A DNA stretch of 64,000 bases from Bactericera cockerelli (GCA_024516035.1 CM044963.1:21453321-21517320); one strand, 5' to 3'. Numbered from the stretch's first letter, positions 1-11,679 are shown. Translations and numbers: made by a program. The notes: generated by a model not told the origin, from the letters alone.

Positions 1-53
1 CGTAACAAGAAGAAATCAGCCTGTTTAATTTTCTCTAGGTTATTATTTTTAGT

Positions 54-410
54 ACCAGCCTCCGTTGCGTAACGGTTGTGACTACTATCCGTAGTCCAGA
101 GATCCTGAGTTCGATTCCCGGTAGGAGGAGACTTTTCACAGAGAAAATTCTGTTCCCTCCGTATATGTGAGTCTGGCATTTCCGGCCCTACCCAGGCTGG
201 GTGAGGTTAATTTGGGGAGCTGGTACGATGCCCAGCGAATATAGGTTAAAACCCTCTTCCTAATCCAGGACGTTAAATCAAATAACATCGTTGGCGTTGG
301 GAAGGGCATCCAGCCGTAAAAAATGTGCCATAACCAATTATTAAACTCAACCATTAGGTTGAACAACGTCGACCCTGCTTGAGCGGGATAAGACAGAGTA
401 AAAGACGAAA
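54..410 (+). mobile_element. tRNA-headed SINE with shared central domain
   Basis: The head reads as a tRNA-derived promoter (GCCTCCGTTGCGTAACGGTT, later box B GAGTTCGATTCCC). It is followed by the spacer AGAAAATTCTGTTCCCTCCG and the central block CCAGGCTGGGTGAGGTTAA, which recurs in other SINEs of this window. The 3' part (AGGACGTTAAATCAAAT, then CATCCAGCCGT) differs from the tails of the other copies, so the 3' boundary is approximate. Family members with the same head lie at 31221, 36253 and 56990. Confidence 0.75.
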
Positions 411-2361
411 ATTACTTTTAGTGTCGAGTTCTACTTTGTTAAGTTATGTCGTTGTTTCAAATTGAATACATTTTTCTTACATATTTAATTTCTGATAATA
501 ATTTCTTACTGTACTTAGTTTGTTGAAAAGCGGTTAGGTACTTAATTTCAATCCCTCGCAAGGAATCCTATGAAATGGTTGAGTATAGGAAACAGGAGCA
601 CTCAGGAAACTAATTAAACAAATTTAAATTCTCCAAGAAATCCATGGAAACTTTCTAGAAGTGTAATTAATTATCCAACTTGTCAGGAACACCCATGTTT
701 TTTTTCTATGGGAGAAGGGTTTCTTTTATACTTGGTTAAGTTCAATTTTTAGATTTTTTCTTTCTAGGAAAGATTTTTTAGCCCTAATTTCTAAAATTCA
801 AATTTTGTTTTTTTAATTTTAGTTTGTTTTTTTTTTGTGGATATAAAAGAGGACAGGGTTCAACCCTCACCTTAACTACACCGGTGGCTACAGTGTACGA
901 AAAAAAAAAGGCTGTGAAAGACTCACAATGAAAAAAGTAGAAAATGGATACCTGTACTTGATACTAGTAGCATTAGGTATATGTACTTGATGTTCTTGTG
1001 AAGAGGTTTCTAACTCTGAAAAAGAAATTAGATGAAGAAGAGACAGAATAAAAAGAAAAAGAGAAGTATGGATGGATGAATGAAGAAGAAAGAGGATGAA
1101 GGAGAGGGAGACAGACAAAGGAATAAGAGAGAAAAAGATAAAAACATAGAGAGAGAGAGAGAGAGGTTTTAGAAACCTTTGTACAGAAACTAGAAACTTG
1201 AGGTTTGAAGAGATTTTGCAACAACAAAAAAAGTCTGCGTTGAAATCTACGAACTTTCTCCACTCCCAACTTTATCATCTGAAGTGGTATTACTGAGAGT
1301 TCTCAAATTAGAAATGAAATAAAATACTTACATTCACCTTCTACCACTTTAGAAAGTTTCAGAATGGTTTTTTTTATCTAGTTTAGTGAAACTAGCAAAT
1401 AATAATTTATAAAAAATAAATTGTTTACCACTTGGCAAATAATTAATATTACTCTCTGTTTTGTGTTGAAAAAATTAATCTGAGAGCTCGTTCAAAACCT
1501 GACGATTCAGGGGAAAATGAATTGCAAGAAACTAGACCATTTCCTACTATGAATAATTCTTTATACTCGAATTGGCGTGATTTTCTGCTGTTTTCTTAAT
1601 ATTTTTTTTTTTTTAATAACATTATACATAATAGGTATATTATGAGGTTTTTTAGAAAAACCCACACCGAAATTTTTTTGTTGACCGAATTATTATTTAC
1701 CAAAAAGCACATACTCAACCCCAGTTTCAAATTGGGATCCAAATTAGGTGCTAGATAAATTTAAACTCCCCTAGACTGTTCTACAGGTAGTTAAATGTGA
1801 TTTTTTTTTTCTTGTATGGTTCCTTCTGGCCTGTGTATTCTATTTTTCTATATGTTCTTGTTTGTGTTGGTATTTTTTCTTGAGCGTTTTTTATTTATAT
1901 TTTTTATTTCTTGGTGGGGGGTTGAGTTGGTGATCTTAATGATATTGTGTTTATTGTTGTTGTTTATTATTTCTAATTTTTCTCTTCTTTTCTGGTACGG
2001 GGGTAAGATGGCATCAACCGACCTATTGGTTACGAGTACGCTGCCTTGTCGGTCGAGATGCTGAGATCGGTCATCTAAGATGGACGAAGTTACTTGTATT
2101 AGCAACCTATAAAATTAAAATTTTGCATTGACTAAATCAGTCGTCAAACCCTTATAATAAAACCATGGTTTATTCAAAAAGCTATAAAGTTAGAACATGT
2201 CAAAGGTTTCTTCATAATTAATGTTGTTAACGCAACATAATATAATAATTATAACATTTCGATTTTTGAATGAAAGTTTCGAATCGGGTCACGTGAATTT
2301 TCGCAATTTTTTGGCATAGTAGGAGAACCAAGCTGATTTGATTTGTTCTTATATTCCACAG
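411..2361. other. AT-rich non-coding stretch
   Basis: No supported gene. It holds AT-rich sequence, a purine-rich patch at about 1020-1170, and a short stretch with mixed composition at 2001-2090. Open frames here are low complexity. It probably belongs to an intron or upstream region of the gene whose exon begins at 2362. Confidence 0.5.
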
Positions 2362-2543
2362 GTTTCATCGTAGTGGCGGCTTGTGTCATGACATTCGAAG
2401 CGCGCGACAGTGCTGCCAAATCGATACTAGCGCGCTCTCACAAACCTCTGAGTCACGTGACAACTGGCTCCTCCCTCCATCGACACAAGGTGTCACCGAA
2501 CAGAAACGATAGTTCACGAAGACACACGGGACCTGGAATCAAA
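2362..2543 (+). CDS. Exon with probable transmembrane end
   Basis: The acceptor is TATTCCACAG (ending 2361) and the donor is AAA|GTGAGT (2544). The frame that stays open begins in a hydrophobic stretch, then becomes Lys/Arg/Ser/His-rich (SSLHRHKVSPNRNDSSRRH). It ends in phase 0, whereas the best frame of the next exon needs phase 1. One extra base, for instance in the GGG near 2530, would reconcile them. A second frame is also open for most of the exon, so the frame choice is moderately sure. Confidence 0.55.
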
Positions 2544-5352
2544 GTGAGTTTACGCCTTAGGGCGAAGTTAGAATAGAGTACTCGTTGAATTGTTCTTTAG
2601 TCTAGCATGACATCGACCTATGTGCGGTTGCACTCTTGTAATGTGAGGCGTGACATCAATCTTATCTGAGGTCGAACTTTTTTTTTGTGACGGAGGTTTC
2701 TTGTTTGTCATCTCACACATGCTTTCGAGTGCAAAAGGTTAATAGTGGGCCAGAATCATCTGGTAATAGTTTTGTGTAAAAAATTTCTAAAACGTTGAAA
2801 TAGACCTTACACACGGGATTATGGAAACTATAATTTTCTGACCCGGTTAGAGACCATCAGAGCAATTTCATTCAGAGTATTATTATTATTATACTATTAT
2901 TATAGAAAGCTTTATTAGGTAGAACAAAATTATATACAGTAGAATTCAATGAAATATAAATAAAAACAAAAAGACTAAGCAAATATACAAGAAAAAAAAG
3001 AGAATGAAGTTAATGTCCTACCTAAAGGGCGGGGTTATTGCCTGTGGCAATCTCTTCCACCCAATCTTGTTGTAGCTCACGTCGCTACTACAAGAACAAT
3101 CTCTCAAATAAAATCACTTTTTTCTCTTACTTCTAGATGGTTCACCCTGTACAGACATCAACCGACGGGCTCTCACCCAGGCCTTCATTCAGTTCTCCAA
3201 GAATCTCCACCAGAACAACTTGGACAAGAGCCTCCTCTGTAGTCCCAATCTGAGCACCACGAGCCACATCCCCGGGGGATAAACAAGAGCCCATCGGCGC
3301 CCAATCTCGTGGACCTAGCCAAAGTTCTCGGGGGAAGTGGCCCGATCTCGCCCAAGACGTATCAGCTGTCCCCCCCATGGTCGGCTGTGAGAAAACAAGT
3401 AGGAATTCGCTGCATCCTCTTACAGGTAAAACTATATTTCAATTCATTTTAATAATTGAATAATTTCAATTATTAAATTTTATGTGTTTCAATCTTTTTT
3501 TTTTTAGTCTAAACTGTGAAAATTTATTGTAAATTGTTGAGTCGACTTAGGAGGATTCAATCAATGATATATGTTTTAATGTCCCGAATAATACTCCAGT
3601 CAGAATGTGGGGTTCTTTCCTCCTTTGGCTATAGAAATTGTACCAGCTCACCACATTGAACTCACCAGACCTTGGTTCCGCCGGAAGTGTCAGCCTCGCT
3701 TGTTTGAAAGACACAGAGTTCATTAATATCCCGTAGACCTATTTGTATCATAATTCTGATTCTTTTTGTGCATAACATTTGCACATATGGGGTTACATGA
3801 AATGTATTAGACTACTTTTAATTTTATCAAATTTGACCGTCCGATTTTCTCCCCAGGTGGTGGCTGTGCTCTGCTCAACCCTCACATTCTGCCGCGCCAA
3901 GCAGTCTCCATGGACGTTCCTGACTACCACTCCCCCTCTTCCCCTCCTCGCTCTCGTCACATGAGCCGCCAGGGCTCTCACCAGGGCTCCAAGGAGTCAA
4001 TGGACTCCGCCGCCCACGGCTCACAAGCCTCCATGGCCATGGACATTCACATCCCCAACGACTGCCCCGTCACGCTCAGAATCCGGGATCGCACGAAGCG
4101 TAGCGATACTGCACGAAGGCACATGCTTGTGCGACAGACCCCGATTGAAAACGAAGACGACGACGAACCGCGTTGCGTCAAGTGTAGCGAACATTTCCGA
4201 AAAAGTTCGAAGCTGGACGTACGACTTTGCACCAAGTGTGGTGGCGATGATTTGCTATTGATCCCGAGGAAATTCACACCCAAGTCGAGTTTCGACGAGT
4301 ACATATCTCGATCGCAGAGAGGAAGTGCGGCCGATATCCCCATTAAAGATCAACTGGCGAGTCTTGTGGCTACTCAGAAATTCAAGGTTAAGCGCTCAAA
4401 CACGATCGAAGACTCCAAGATCCGTCGAAAGTCCGACAGTTTCTACAAGCGCAAAAGCTCGGGCACCGCTCAAGAGAAAATTCTCAAGCACAAGACCAAC
4501 TTGTCTAAGTCACCAACCAATTCGGTGCGGTCCTTCGGCGAGAAAAGATTGTCAAACGTCAACTTGAGTAATCAGTTCAAGAGTTCGAACGAGTACTTAA
4601 AGATCTCCAACTTGAAAATGAATGACTTGAAATCAAGCTACGGCGGAAGTCCGACTGGTTCCCGGAATCGACTCAACTCTAGTCATGAGTTCCTGAAAAC
4701 ATCCAGAGATAGCGCTGGAGACACTTACCTCTTGGTGAATACAGACGATGAAGAATCGGTTTCCGACAATAGCCGAATGTCCCAGAACCGATCTTGCTTA
4801 CTCCAATCTAGTCGTAATTCCTATGACAGCCGCCAGTCAAGCATCAACAACGACGATTTTCTACGTCAGACAGGCTCTAATAGTAGACTGTCAAGTCGAC
4901 AAAGTAGTCGACAGTCTGACGACAGACTAAGGGCAGATGTCAGTCGGCAGAGCAGTCTCAGAGAAGAACTGAAAGGTCGACTAAGTCCTACCCTGGAGCA
5001 GCGATCGAATCTGCAATCAAGTAACGCCACTTGTGAATTATACAAATCAGGAAAGTCCTCTCCCATTGAAAATTTACCGTTAGCTCCTTATGATGCAAAT
5101 CTAGAACAAATTCTCGAGTCACATTCCAATGAAACTACAAGGATTGTTGATTCAGCTGATGCTGTAAGTTATTCCGTTGAGGAATCGAAAGAGCTCACAC
5201 AAAAACCTGAATCTTCTCAAAACGATGATATGGCAGCTAATGTTGGTGTCACTTCTAGGCAGTTTTCAAACCCAAACATTGATTTTAATAATGTGTCTAT
5301 TGAGATGATTGATAAAGATGATGATTTGCCTGATAGTAGTTTCAAAGAGTAA
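2362..5352 (+). CDS. 3' part of a host gene: membrane-protein-like segment plus Ser-rich cytoplasmic tail
   Basis: Three exons are supported: 2362-2543, 3137-3425 and 3857-5352. All have GT/AG boundaries and GC-rich coding composition. The first starts inside a hydrophobic stretch (FIVVAACVMTFEARDSAAK) resembling the end of a transmembrane helix followed by a charged cytoplasmic start. The pattern hydrophobic-x-E-x-R-D-x3-K reminds me of TMEM200-type double-pass proteins, but this is tentative. The last exon encodes about 480 residues rich in Ser, Arg and Asn, with one CxxC-x14-CxxC pair near its start, and ends in TAA. Reading through needs one-base corrections in G and C homopolymers of exon 3137-3425 and probably one near the end of exon 2362-2543. 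Upstream exons were not found. I do not recognise the gene; a signalling or scaffold tail is only an inference. Confidence 0.65.
2880..3115. repeat. Dispersed repeat with block CCTACCTAAAGGGCGG
   Basis: It begins with (TTA)n and GCTTTATTAGG, has an A-rich middle, and ends with the block GTCCTACCTAAAGGGCGGGG plus TTATTGCCTGTGGCAATCTC. The same arrangement occurs at about 33130-33300 and 34205-34385, and the block alone at 53590-53635. This makes it a retroposon-like family of unknown class. This copy ends just upstream of the acceptor of the exon at 3137. Confidence 0.6.
3137..3425 (+). CDS. Exon with two apparent homopolymer frameshifts
   Basis: The acceptor is CTTACTTCTAG and the donor is TTACAG|GTAAAA. 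Protein-like sequence runs in three successive frames: RALTQAFIQFSKNLHQNN, then after the G5 at 3274-3278 KSPSAPNLVDLAKVL, then after the C7 at 3370-3376 CEKTSRNSLHPLTG. The last frame joins the next exon in phase 1 (G|GT). Each break is explained by one base missing from a homopolymer. Either the assembly has homopolymer errors or the exon is decaying; the GC-rich, protein-like character favours the former. Confidence 0.6.
3857..5352 (+). CDS. Terminal coding exon, Ser/Arg-rich tail with CxxC pair
   Basis: The acceptor is TTTTCTCCCCAG (ending 3856), and the open frame runs uninterrupted to TAA at 5350-5352. Translation before the first ATG (3910) is in frame and open to the acceptor, so the ATG is probably not a start codon. 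Notable parts are a basic stretch before CVKCSEHF...CTKCGG (a zinc-ribbon-like CxxC-x14-CxxC), repeated Arg-x-x-Ser and SSRQSSRQS motifs typical of phosphorylated disordered tails, and an acidic end (KDDDLPDSSFKE). No enzyme domain is visible. AT content rises sharply after the stop. Confidence 0.8.
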
Positions 5353-6588
5353 AACTAAGCTCAGAACCCAAATAATTAGACTGGAAGTTGACGTTCAATT
5401 CATTGTCACGTCAAACTTATTAATGACCATTCTTATAACACAGTCACGCTTAGCACAATATAATTGATGTCCTTCTTAATTTTGAAAAGTAGTTTAAAAT
5501 TGAACATTATTTTAAGCAAGATTTTGTTCGAGTCAACTATAAAAAGGCAAAAAGTGGAACTTAATTAATACTTGGCAAAACAAAATTAAAAAATAACTAT
5601 CTAATGTATGGTTAAAGATTCAATTGATAAGTTTTATCAAAATCAACTATTTACATTGCTTTCAAATGACACTACCGTTACAAAATAACATGAAAACAAA
5701 CTGTTCTCCTTATTTTAAAATTGTACAAAAGTGTTCTTTTACTTTGCTCTTTTTCTATGAAATTCACTTTACTGCTCAATATCTAAACGAAGCTTTCAAT
5801 TACTTCTGAGAATTTCAGAGATATCTTGAAAAATTAGTAGAACTTAGCCTCCGTACTGAACATTTTGTCTTTTTGGAAATTACCTGCGTAAAAGAGGGCA
5901 ATATTTTGAAAAAATATGATTTAGTGCAATAAAAAAGTGCAATAAAAAAAAGAATTAATGAAGGCAAATTTTTACATTATATTCTATCTTTAGTTACAAA
6001 TAAGCAAAATTTGGCCCAGCTATACATATTTTGTCTATGCTTGAAATATTTTTTCAAGACAAAATTCTCAGTTTATAAATACATCTCTAAAATTTTCAAA
6101 AAAATTGTCCCCTAGTTAGGCATCCTTTTTCATGACATCCTTTTCAAGTTCCCTTCTCACCAATTTCTATCTTTAAGGGTAAGATAATTTTCAAATATTG
6201 AAAAATCTAACAATATTTACCCGTCTTGATCTATCCAATACACAGGGTAAAATATAATTGCCAAAATTTAACATAGTATTAAACAATGTTTTTATAAATG
6301 AACATGGTAGATATTTAATGTATGTATTAGAAATATTGTCAGATCAATAATTAGAGTGTAGACGATTGTTACAATCCAAAGAAGTAGAATTTACTCTTCA
6401 TTATATTTCAAACAACTTTGACTATGTCCAGTAAATAATACAGAAAATAAAGAAGATAAGTCTTTACTTTAGGTTTTATAATTAGTTTATTTGACACACA
6501 ACAAAGTAAGATGGTTTATTGTTTATTTTAAAACTTAATATACAAATAAATGTATAATGTGTCATTAAAAGTTAGTTGTATTTTAAAA
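5353..6588. other. Likely 3' UTR followed by AT-rich non-coding DNA
   Basis: Directly after the stop the sequence becomes AT-rich with no supported reading frame. Candidate AATAAA signals lie near 5928 and 5941. Nothing else is recognisable up to the palindromic MITE at 6589. Confidence 0.5.
5928..5946 (+). terminator. Candidate polyadenylation signals
   Basis: Two AATAAA hexamers (5928-5933 and 5941-5946) lie about 580 bases after the TAA of the upstream gene. The hexamer is common by chance in such AT-rich DNA, so this is only a candidate. Confidence 0.3.
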
Positions 6589-7053
6589 CACATAACTATA
6601 GTCCACATGTTTAAATTAAAACATTTTAAAACCAAGTAATACAACTATAATAAAAAAAATATACATTATTTTTTTAGTGTCATTTATTTGATAATAAAAA
6701 AAATTGTGTTTAATTTTTATTATAGTTAGTTGTATTATTTGGTTTTTTTTTAAGTGGGGTTTAACGTCGCCGTCGCTTTCAACTGCCATGGTCATATCAC
6801 GACGGGGGTTTTACCCTCCATTCGCAGGAAACTCACAAACCTGCTACTCACATTGACCTCACCCAGCCTGAGTGGGGCCGGGAAAAGCCAGCGTCACGAG
6901 AATTAGAATTAGAATGGTCACCCATCCAAGTCTTAACCTCGCTGGATATCGCTTAACTTCGGTGTTCTGAAGGGAACCGGTGTATTCAACATGCCATCGA
7001 CGCTGGCTTATTTGGTTTTAAAATGTTTAAAACATGAGGACTCTAGTTATGTG
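6589..7053. mobile_element. AT-rich palindromic MITE split by a SINE
   Basis: The left arm beginning CACATAACTATAGTCC (6589) is matched by the inverted right arm ending GGACTCTAGTTATGTG (7053), with further inverted matches (ACATTTTAAAACCAA and AATACAACTA). With the SINE at 6747-7007 removed, a hairpin element of about 190 bp remains. The outer boundary and target duplication are not clear. Confidence 0.65.
6747..7007 (-). mobile_element. 5S rRNA-derived SINE (SINE3 type), complete
   Basis: On the minus strand it begins GCCAGCGTCGATGGC and runs through unmistakable 5S rRNA sequence (GTTGAATACACCGGTTC, ACACCGAAGTTAAGC, ACTTGGATGGGTGACC). It then carries the central domain CTCAGGCTGGGTGAGG, an ATATGACCATGGCAGTTG tail block, and ends in a poly-A tract (T9 on the plus strand). 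A 12-bp target duplication TTATTTGGTTTT flanks it (6735-6746 and 7008-7019). It inserted into the MITE at 6589. Confidence 0.9.
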
Positions 7054-9198
7054 TAAAAAGCCTAAGATCAAGAAAAGATTTCTCTTCTTTATTTTGTTTT
7101 ACTTTATATTTATTGTTTGTTTCTATTCTCTACATATCATTTAAGCTATCGTCCATATCTCAAAGTGATTCCCTTCTTCAAGTCAAATATTTTATCATTG
7201 TCAAATATTTTAGTAATCTTAGAAGTGACATCAGTAGCTTCAGCAAACCCGAAACCTAGAGGTCAGTAGTTCCAGCTCAAAGTATGATTGATTTTAGTAA
7301 GTTCAAGGACACTATTGTTGTCACAACTACCGGCGTATCAGTAATTTTATTGTTATCATCACACATAATATATGGACACCTTCAAAGCCCATCTTAAGTA
7401 CTTGGAAATGAAAGGTGTTTAATATTTTTCAAGAAATTCTTCAAACCACTGATTGAAAATTATTATTATTTTTCTTTTCCCTTAAACCTTTTCATTATTT
7501 TCTTTTGATTTTGTGTTTTGTACTTTGTCAACATTTTAAAAATTAAGATAAGACACATTCTTGATAGTGTATTACCAAGAGACACGACTTTAAATAGCAG
7601 GCATCAAATCCGTCTCAATTTACATTAACAGAGAGAAATATTCAATTTTTAGTTTTACTTCTTAATAAATTTCTTTATATCCATCACGTCCTTGCTTTAT
7701 TTTCTTATAAGAATTATTATGAGTGTTTAAGTAGGTCCAAAAATATTGACTTTGATTATTACAAAACTTTTCGTAAATTAAATTCAGAATTTGAGACCTC
7801 CAGATGAATATTTTGGCTCAAAAAATGGAAAATTTGCACGAATTTTGAAATGGATTTACCTATACTTTTGATGTGTTTTAGAAATCGACATGTAAGTAAG
7901 TATGTTCATTTTTTATTTTTTTAAATAGATATGTTGAGTCCTTTTTACAACAACAACATTTTTATCTTTCCATTGATAGGTTGGTATAGGTTACTTTTAA
8001 AGTTATTCCAAAAGTCTGTAAATGAGTTTTGATTTAATTTTGCAAAACGATGTCCAATTATTTTTAGCAGATTACAGAGTAGATGCGATTGACTCTAATG
8101 AGTGTGAAACTTATTCATTTAGAAGTATAGAGTCAGATAATTCTGTTGGATGAAAAAAACTTCGCACTTTTTGAATCTAGAATGATCCAGCCTGTTGGTC
8201 TTCAGTACCTATTTAATGTTTTTAACACCCTTTCATTGTTTATAAATAGTAATACAATTGTTCACATAATATTAAAATAACATTGTTTGAAAAGTAACAA
8301 GTTGTGATTTAGAGGTTACGATTATTACGTAACGGTTTTATGTGAAATTATATTTATTAAAAAAATGATATTTTTATTATAATTTCGTGAAACATTATTT
8401 AAAAAAAAATTGGCACCTCATAAGAACAAAACATTTGCGTTCAATATCAAATCTAATAATTGTTGTTTTATAAATGATTAATGAAACTCTCGCATTTTTT
8501 TTTTCTTCTTATAATTACTTTAAACCCCAGAGGATATTGCCATGAAAATTTTTCAAAAAAATAAAAATAGGAAGACGTTACTTTTCAAACAACTCTTGGT
8601 TGAAATATAATTTGTTGTTGTGTTATAGATGTTTTTATACATAAATATTATAAAGAAGATCACAAACTTAAAGATTTTTACGATATGTCATATGGTGTAT
8701 TTCGATACGTTTTGTACCTAATAGTATTTTATCTATAAACGTTCATTAAAATCTCATTTAAATTCAATCAAACACAACTTATCTAAAATTATTTTAAAGT
8801 ATTTTATTTGTCACGAAGTTTTGGGAACAAGAACATGAATAAGTATTTATATATTTTTAAGTTTGTGATCGTTTCTTAGCTAAATAAATACAAGTATTAT
8901 TACTACATATTTTAAATATTTATTTAGTGAGTATGATTTTGAATGTTTTAGTTGAGAGAAATAAACGATATTAAAATTATGATAAAAATTGTGTCATCTC
9001 TTCTAATTTTTTCTATTCTTTTCAGAAGCGTCAAATTAATATCAGTGATACCCACCGAACTATTGCGCTTTTCATCTATAGTATCAGAGCTCGAAATTAC
9101 ACATTCACTTACCAAATTGTATCAAAAAATCAAGTACCATCACTCACGAGTTATAAAAATTGAACATTCGAAAAGTTGGAGGTCAAGCGCAAGATTTT
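7054..9198. other. AT-rich non-coding stretch
   Basis: No supported gene, RNA or recognised repeat. The sequence is very AT-rich with many poly-A/T tracts; the only open frame near the end (about 8952-9206) lacks protein-like composition. Confidence 0.5.
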
Positions 9199-9494
9199 TA
9201 CACTGAGCGTCAAAATTAGAGGAACGCTAAAATGATCTCTAATTTTGAGGACTGTCTTCCTTTTGGGAACCTCTTCTTGATCAATAATATTGACAAATAT
9301 GATTGACTATCGCTAATGAGGAGAAAGATACACAATTATCACGCTCCTAGAGAGTAAACAATAGTTTACTATAGGTAACTCGAAAATGTACACTTTTGAG
9401 TAACTTCATGTGTTGGGGTCATTTATCGAAAATCCATCATTCCGTTACCTGGGGTCAAAGTGATTACATATCTCTATTTTATTCAGTTGTTAAG

Positions 9495-10132
9495 ATGTTT
9501 AAATATCGTTTTTCATTAACAATGCATGATCTTAGAGGAGTGGAAGTGTCAAGAGCAGTGGCATTGACTGGCGCGGGCTGGAGTTATGTCAGACTGGGAA
9601 ATTCTCTCGGTGTCTCAAAATCTGTGGTTCATAGTGTGGTGAAACGTTACAGGGAGACTGGCCAGTAGAAAATAAGACGTGGGCAAGGTCGAAATCGCTC
9701 CACAACAGCACGCGACGACCGCTTCATGGTCCTCACGGTCCTGAGAAATCGGTTCCAAGGCACTACAGGGGTGCGTGCGGAGGTCCAATGCACCCGGGGT
9801 ATTAGGGTTTCCACTGCTACTGTGTCAATAAGACTCCACGAGCACACTACAAGGTGTCACCGATCCAAGCGAACCCCACTTCTCAGTTTTCGGCACAAAG
9901 TGAAGAGGCGCGCATATGTCCAGAACTATAGAAGGTGGTCAGTCCGTCAGTGGAGCAAAGTATTGTTTACAGATGAGTGTAGGTTGGCTCTTAAGTCTGA
10001 TGACAAGAGGGTCAGAGCCCTGAGAAAGCCTAATGAGAAGTACGCGCAGTGTACCATGGTAGGAACGGAGCAACATGGTGGCGGCTCAATCATGGTATGG
10101 GGGGCATTACTCTAGGGGGCCGTAACACGCTG
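9495..10132 (+). pseudogene. Tc1-like transposase, N-terminal half (broken)
   Basis: Starts at ATG 9495. The paired helix-turn-helix region (SRAVALTGAGWSYVRLGNS, then a second HTH) is followed by an in-frame TAG at 9666. The frame continues through GRNRSTTARDDRF and the first catalytic Asp (VLFTDECRL) to the conserved GGGSIMVWGA block. A second stop follows at about 10113 with a frameshift before GRNTLYIIEGG. The second half lies beyond the inserted LINE. Confidence 0.85.
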
Positions 10133-10152
10133 TATATCATAGAGGGGGGCGC
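10133..10152. repeat. LINE target-site duplication, left copy
   Basis: This 20-bp sequence (TATATCATAGAGGGGGGCGC) recurs exactly at 15710-15729, with transposase sequence continuing across the two copies. It is the duplication made when the LINE inserted. Confidence 0.92.
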
Positions 10153-10713
10153 TGTATATCATGAGTTTGCAAGATGGCGCCGAGGCAATAACTACGTGAA
10201 AGTGTGCTCTCCAAATTTCGAAACTTAATTTAAATTTTTATAAGTGAACAAACCGGTAATTAATACATTTAAACGAACCAAAAGAGGCGCAAAGTTTACT
10301 AAATAGTATGTACCGTGGCAAATTTAGTGTTAAAATTAGAATTCTGACTGAAAACTTATTTTTTACAAAGCTAAATTAATTAATAATAAAATTGAAACTT
10401 TATGAAGCTATCGTCCATTCTCTTTTCTCCGGTCCGTTAAAATTTCAAGTTGGGTTAGTAATGACCAATCTGAGTCTGTGCGCATGCTGTCAATATTACG
10501 TTCGGTTCTCGGATTCTAAATAAATATCCCAACCCGTAACATAAACAAAAATCAGATTACTGATAAAGCTTACTGATAACGATCTACGGGTACCTACTAA
10601 GGCTACTAGGTTATCAGTGCATAAACCAAACTAATTGTTACAATAAAACCGAAAGTGAAGGTAGTGCAGAGAAAAGTCAAGTTAAGTTGCTGCTAGACCA
10701 AAATAACATCAAT

Positions 10714-11679
10714 ATGACAACTCCGCTTAGCACTTCCGGAGAGATGGCGATCATGGAGAAGCTCAACGAGATACAAGCATCCAATCACAAAGAATCTCAA
10801 GAAATAAAACAAGAATTGGCTAAACTGAGCATCACTAACAAAGCAATTGAGAAGAAGATGGATCAACTCAAGATTGCAAATGCAGTAACACGAGGAAAAG
10901 TTTTAGCTTTGGAGAAGAGAGTGGATCCTCTAGATAAAGAAAGGAGACAGAGAAACATTCTCATCTTTGGACTCAACGAGAGAAAAGAAGAAACATGGCA
11001 AGAGTTGGAGGACTCAATTCTTCATCTGTTCCAGAACCAGATGAAGATACGAATTCAAATACAAGAAATAGATAAAATAAGAAGAGTAGGAACTTCAAAA
11101 AATGGTAAAAGTAGACTAGTTATAGTATCATTAACAACAATTAGAAGGAAAATAGAAATAATAAAAAACAGAAAAGAACTCAAAGGCACAACCTTGAGAA
11201 TTCAAGAAGATTTCCCAAAAGAGGTTACTGATAAAAGAAAAAAATTATACCCAATTATGAAAAGATTTCAAGATCAACATAAAGTGGCCTTTATGAAGTA
11301 TGATAAGTTGTGGGTTGACGGTGAGGAGTGGAATGGTGATGATACAGAGATTGAAGATGTGGGTGAAGGGACAAGTGCTGAAAGTGAAGCGAGAGAAACT
11401 CAGAGTAGAGAAGAATTGAGACAAAAACGAAAACCGTCTGAGTCCCCACAGGTAAGAGAAGATGGAGATGACAGAGGAAAAGGGAAGGGAATGAAAAAGG
11501 TCAAAGAAAATAAAGAGGGAAATGAAGATGGAAAAATAATAAATTTCTCAACAGACTCAGAAGAATTTCAATCAGAAGAGGAGAGGGAAAAGATGGACCT
11601 TGATGATCCTGATCCGGGAGCTCGGGCACAGGTGACTGGAAATGAAGATATAGCACCGGTGAGTTACAGCTCAGCATAG
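10714..11679 (+). CDS. LINE ORF1 protein (coiled coil plus RNA-binding region)
   Basis: First ATG at 10714; the frame is open from about 10687. Residues 1-80 are rich in Lys, Gln, Leu and Ile with heptad character (a coiled coil). Then come RRQRNILIFGLNE and IDKIRRVGTS...KSRLVIVSL, matching the RRM-like core of L1/CR1-type ORF1 proteins, then KELKGTTLRIQEDFP. The C-terminal third is acidic and Glu/Lys-rich. In known LINEs this protein coats the RNA and acts as a chaperone in the ribonucleoprotein. It ends with TAG at 11677, and ORF2 continues in the same frame. Confidence 0.85.
   Translation: MTTPLSTSGEMAIMEKLNEIQASNHKESQEIKQELAKLSITNKAIEKKMDQLKIANAVTRGKVLALEKRVDPLDKERRQRNILIFGLNERKEETWQELEDSILHLFQNQMKIRIQIQEIDKIRRVGTSKNGKSRLVIVSLTTIRRKIEIIKNRKELKGTTLRIQEDFPKEVTDKRKKLYPIMKRFQDQHKVAFMKYDKLWVDGEEWNGDDTEIEDVGEGTSAESEARETQSREELRQKRKPSESPQVREDGDDRGKGKGMKKVKENKEGNEDGKIINFSTDSEEFQSEEEREKMDLDDPDPGARAQVTGNEDIAPVSYSSA

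Noticed and set aside
888..1278. Minus-strand Ser/Phe-rich frames
   Set aside because: Purine-rich low-complexity sequence on the plus strand, no splice or start context.
1816..2064. Hydrophobic 82-residue frame upstream of the first gene exon
   Set aside because: T-rich composition explains it; no donor site and no similarity to the expected first membrane helix that I can defend.
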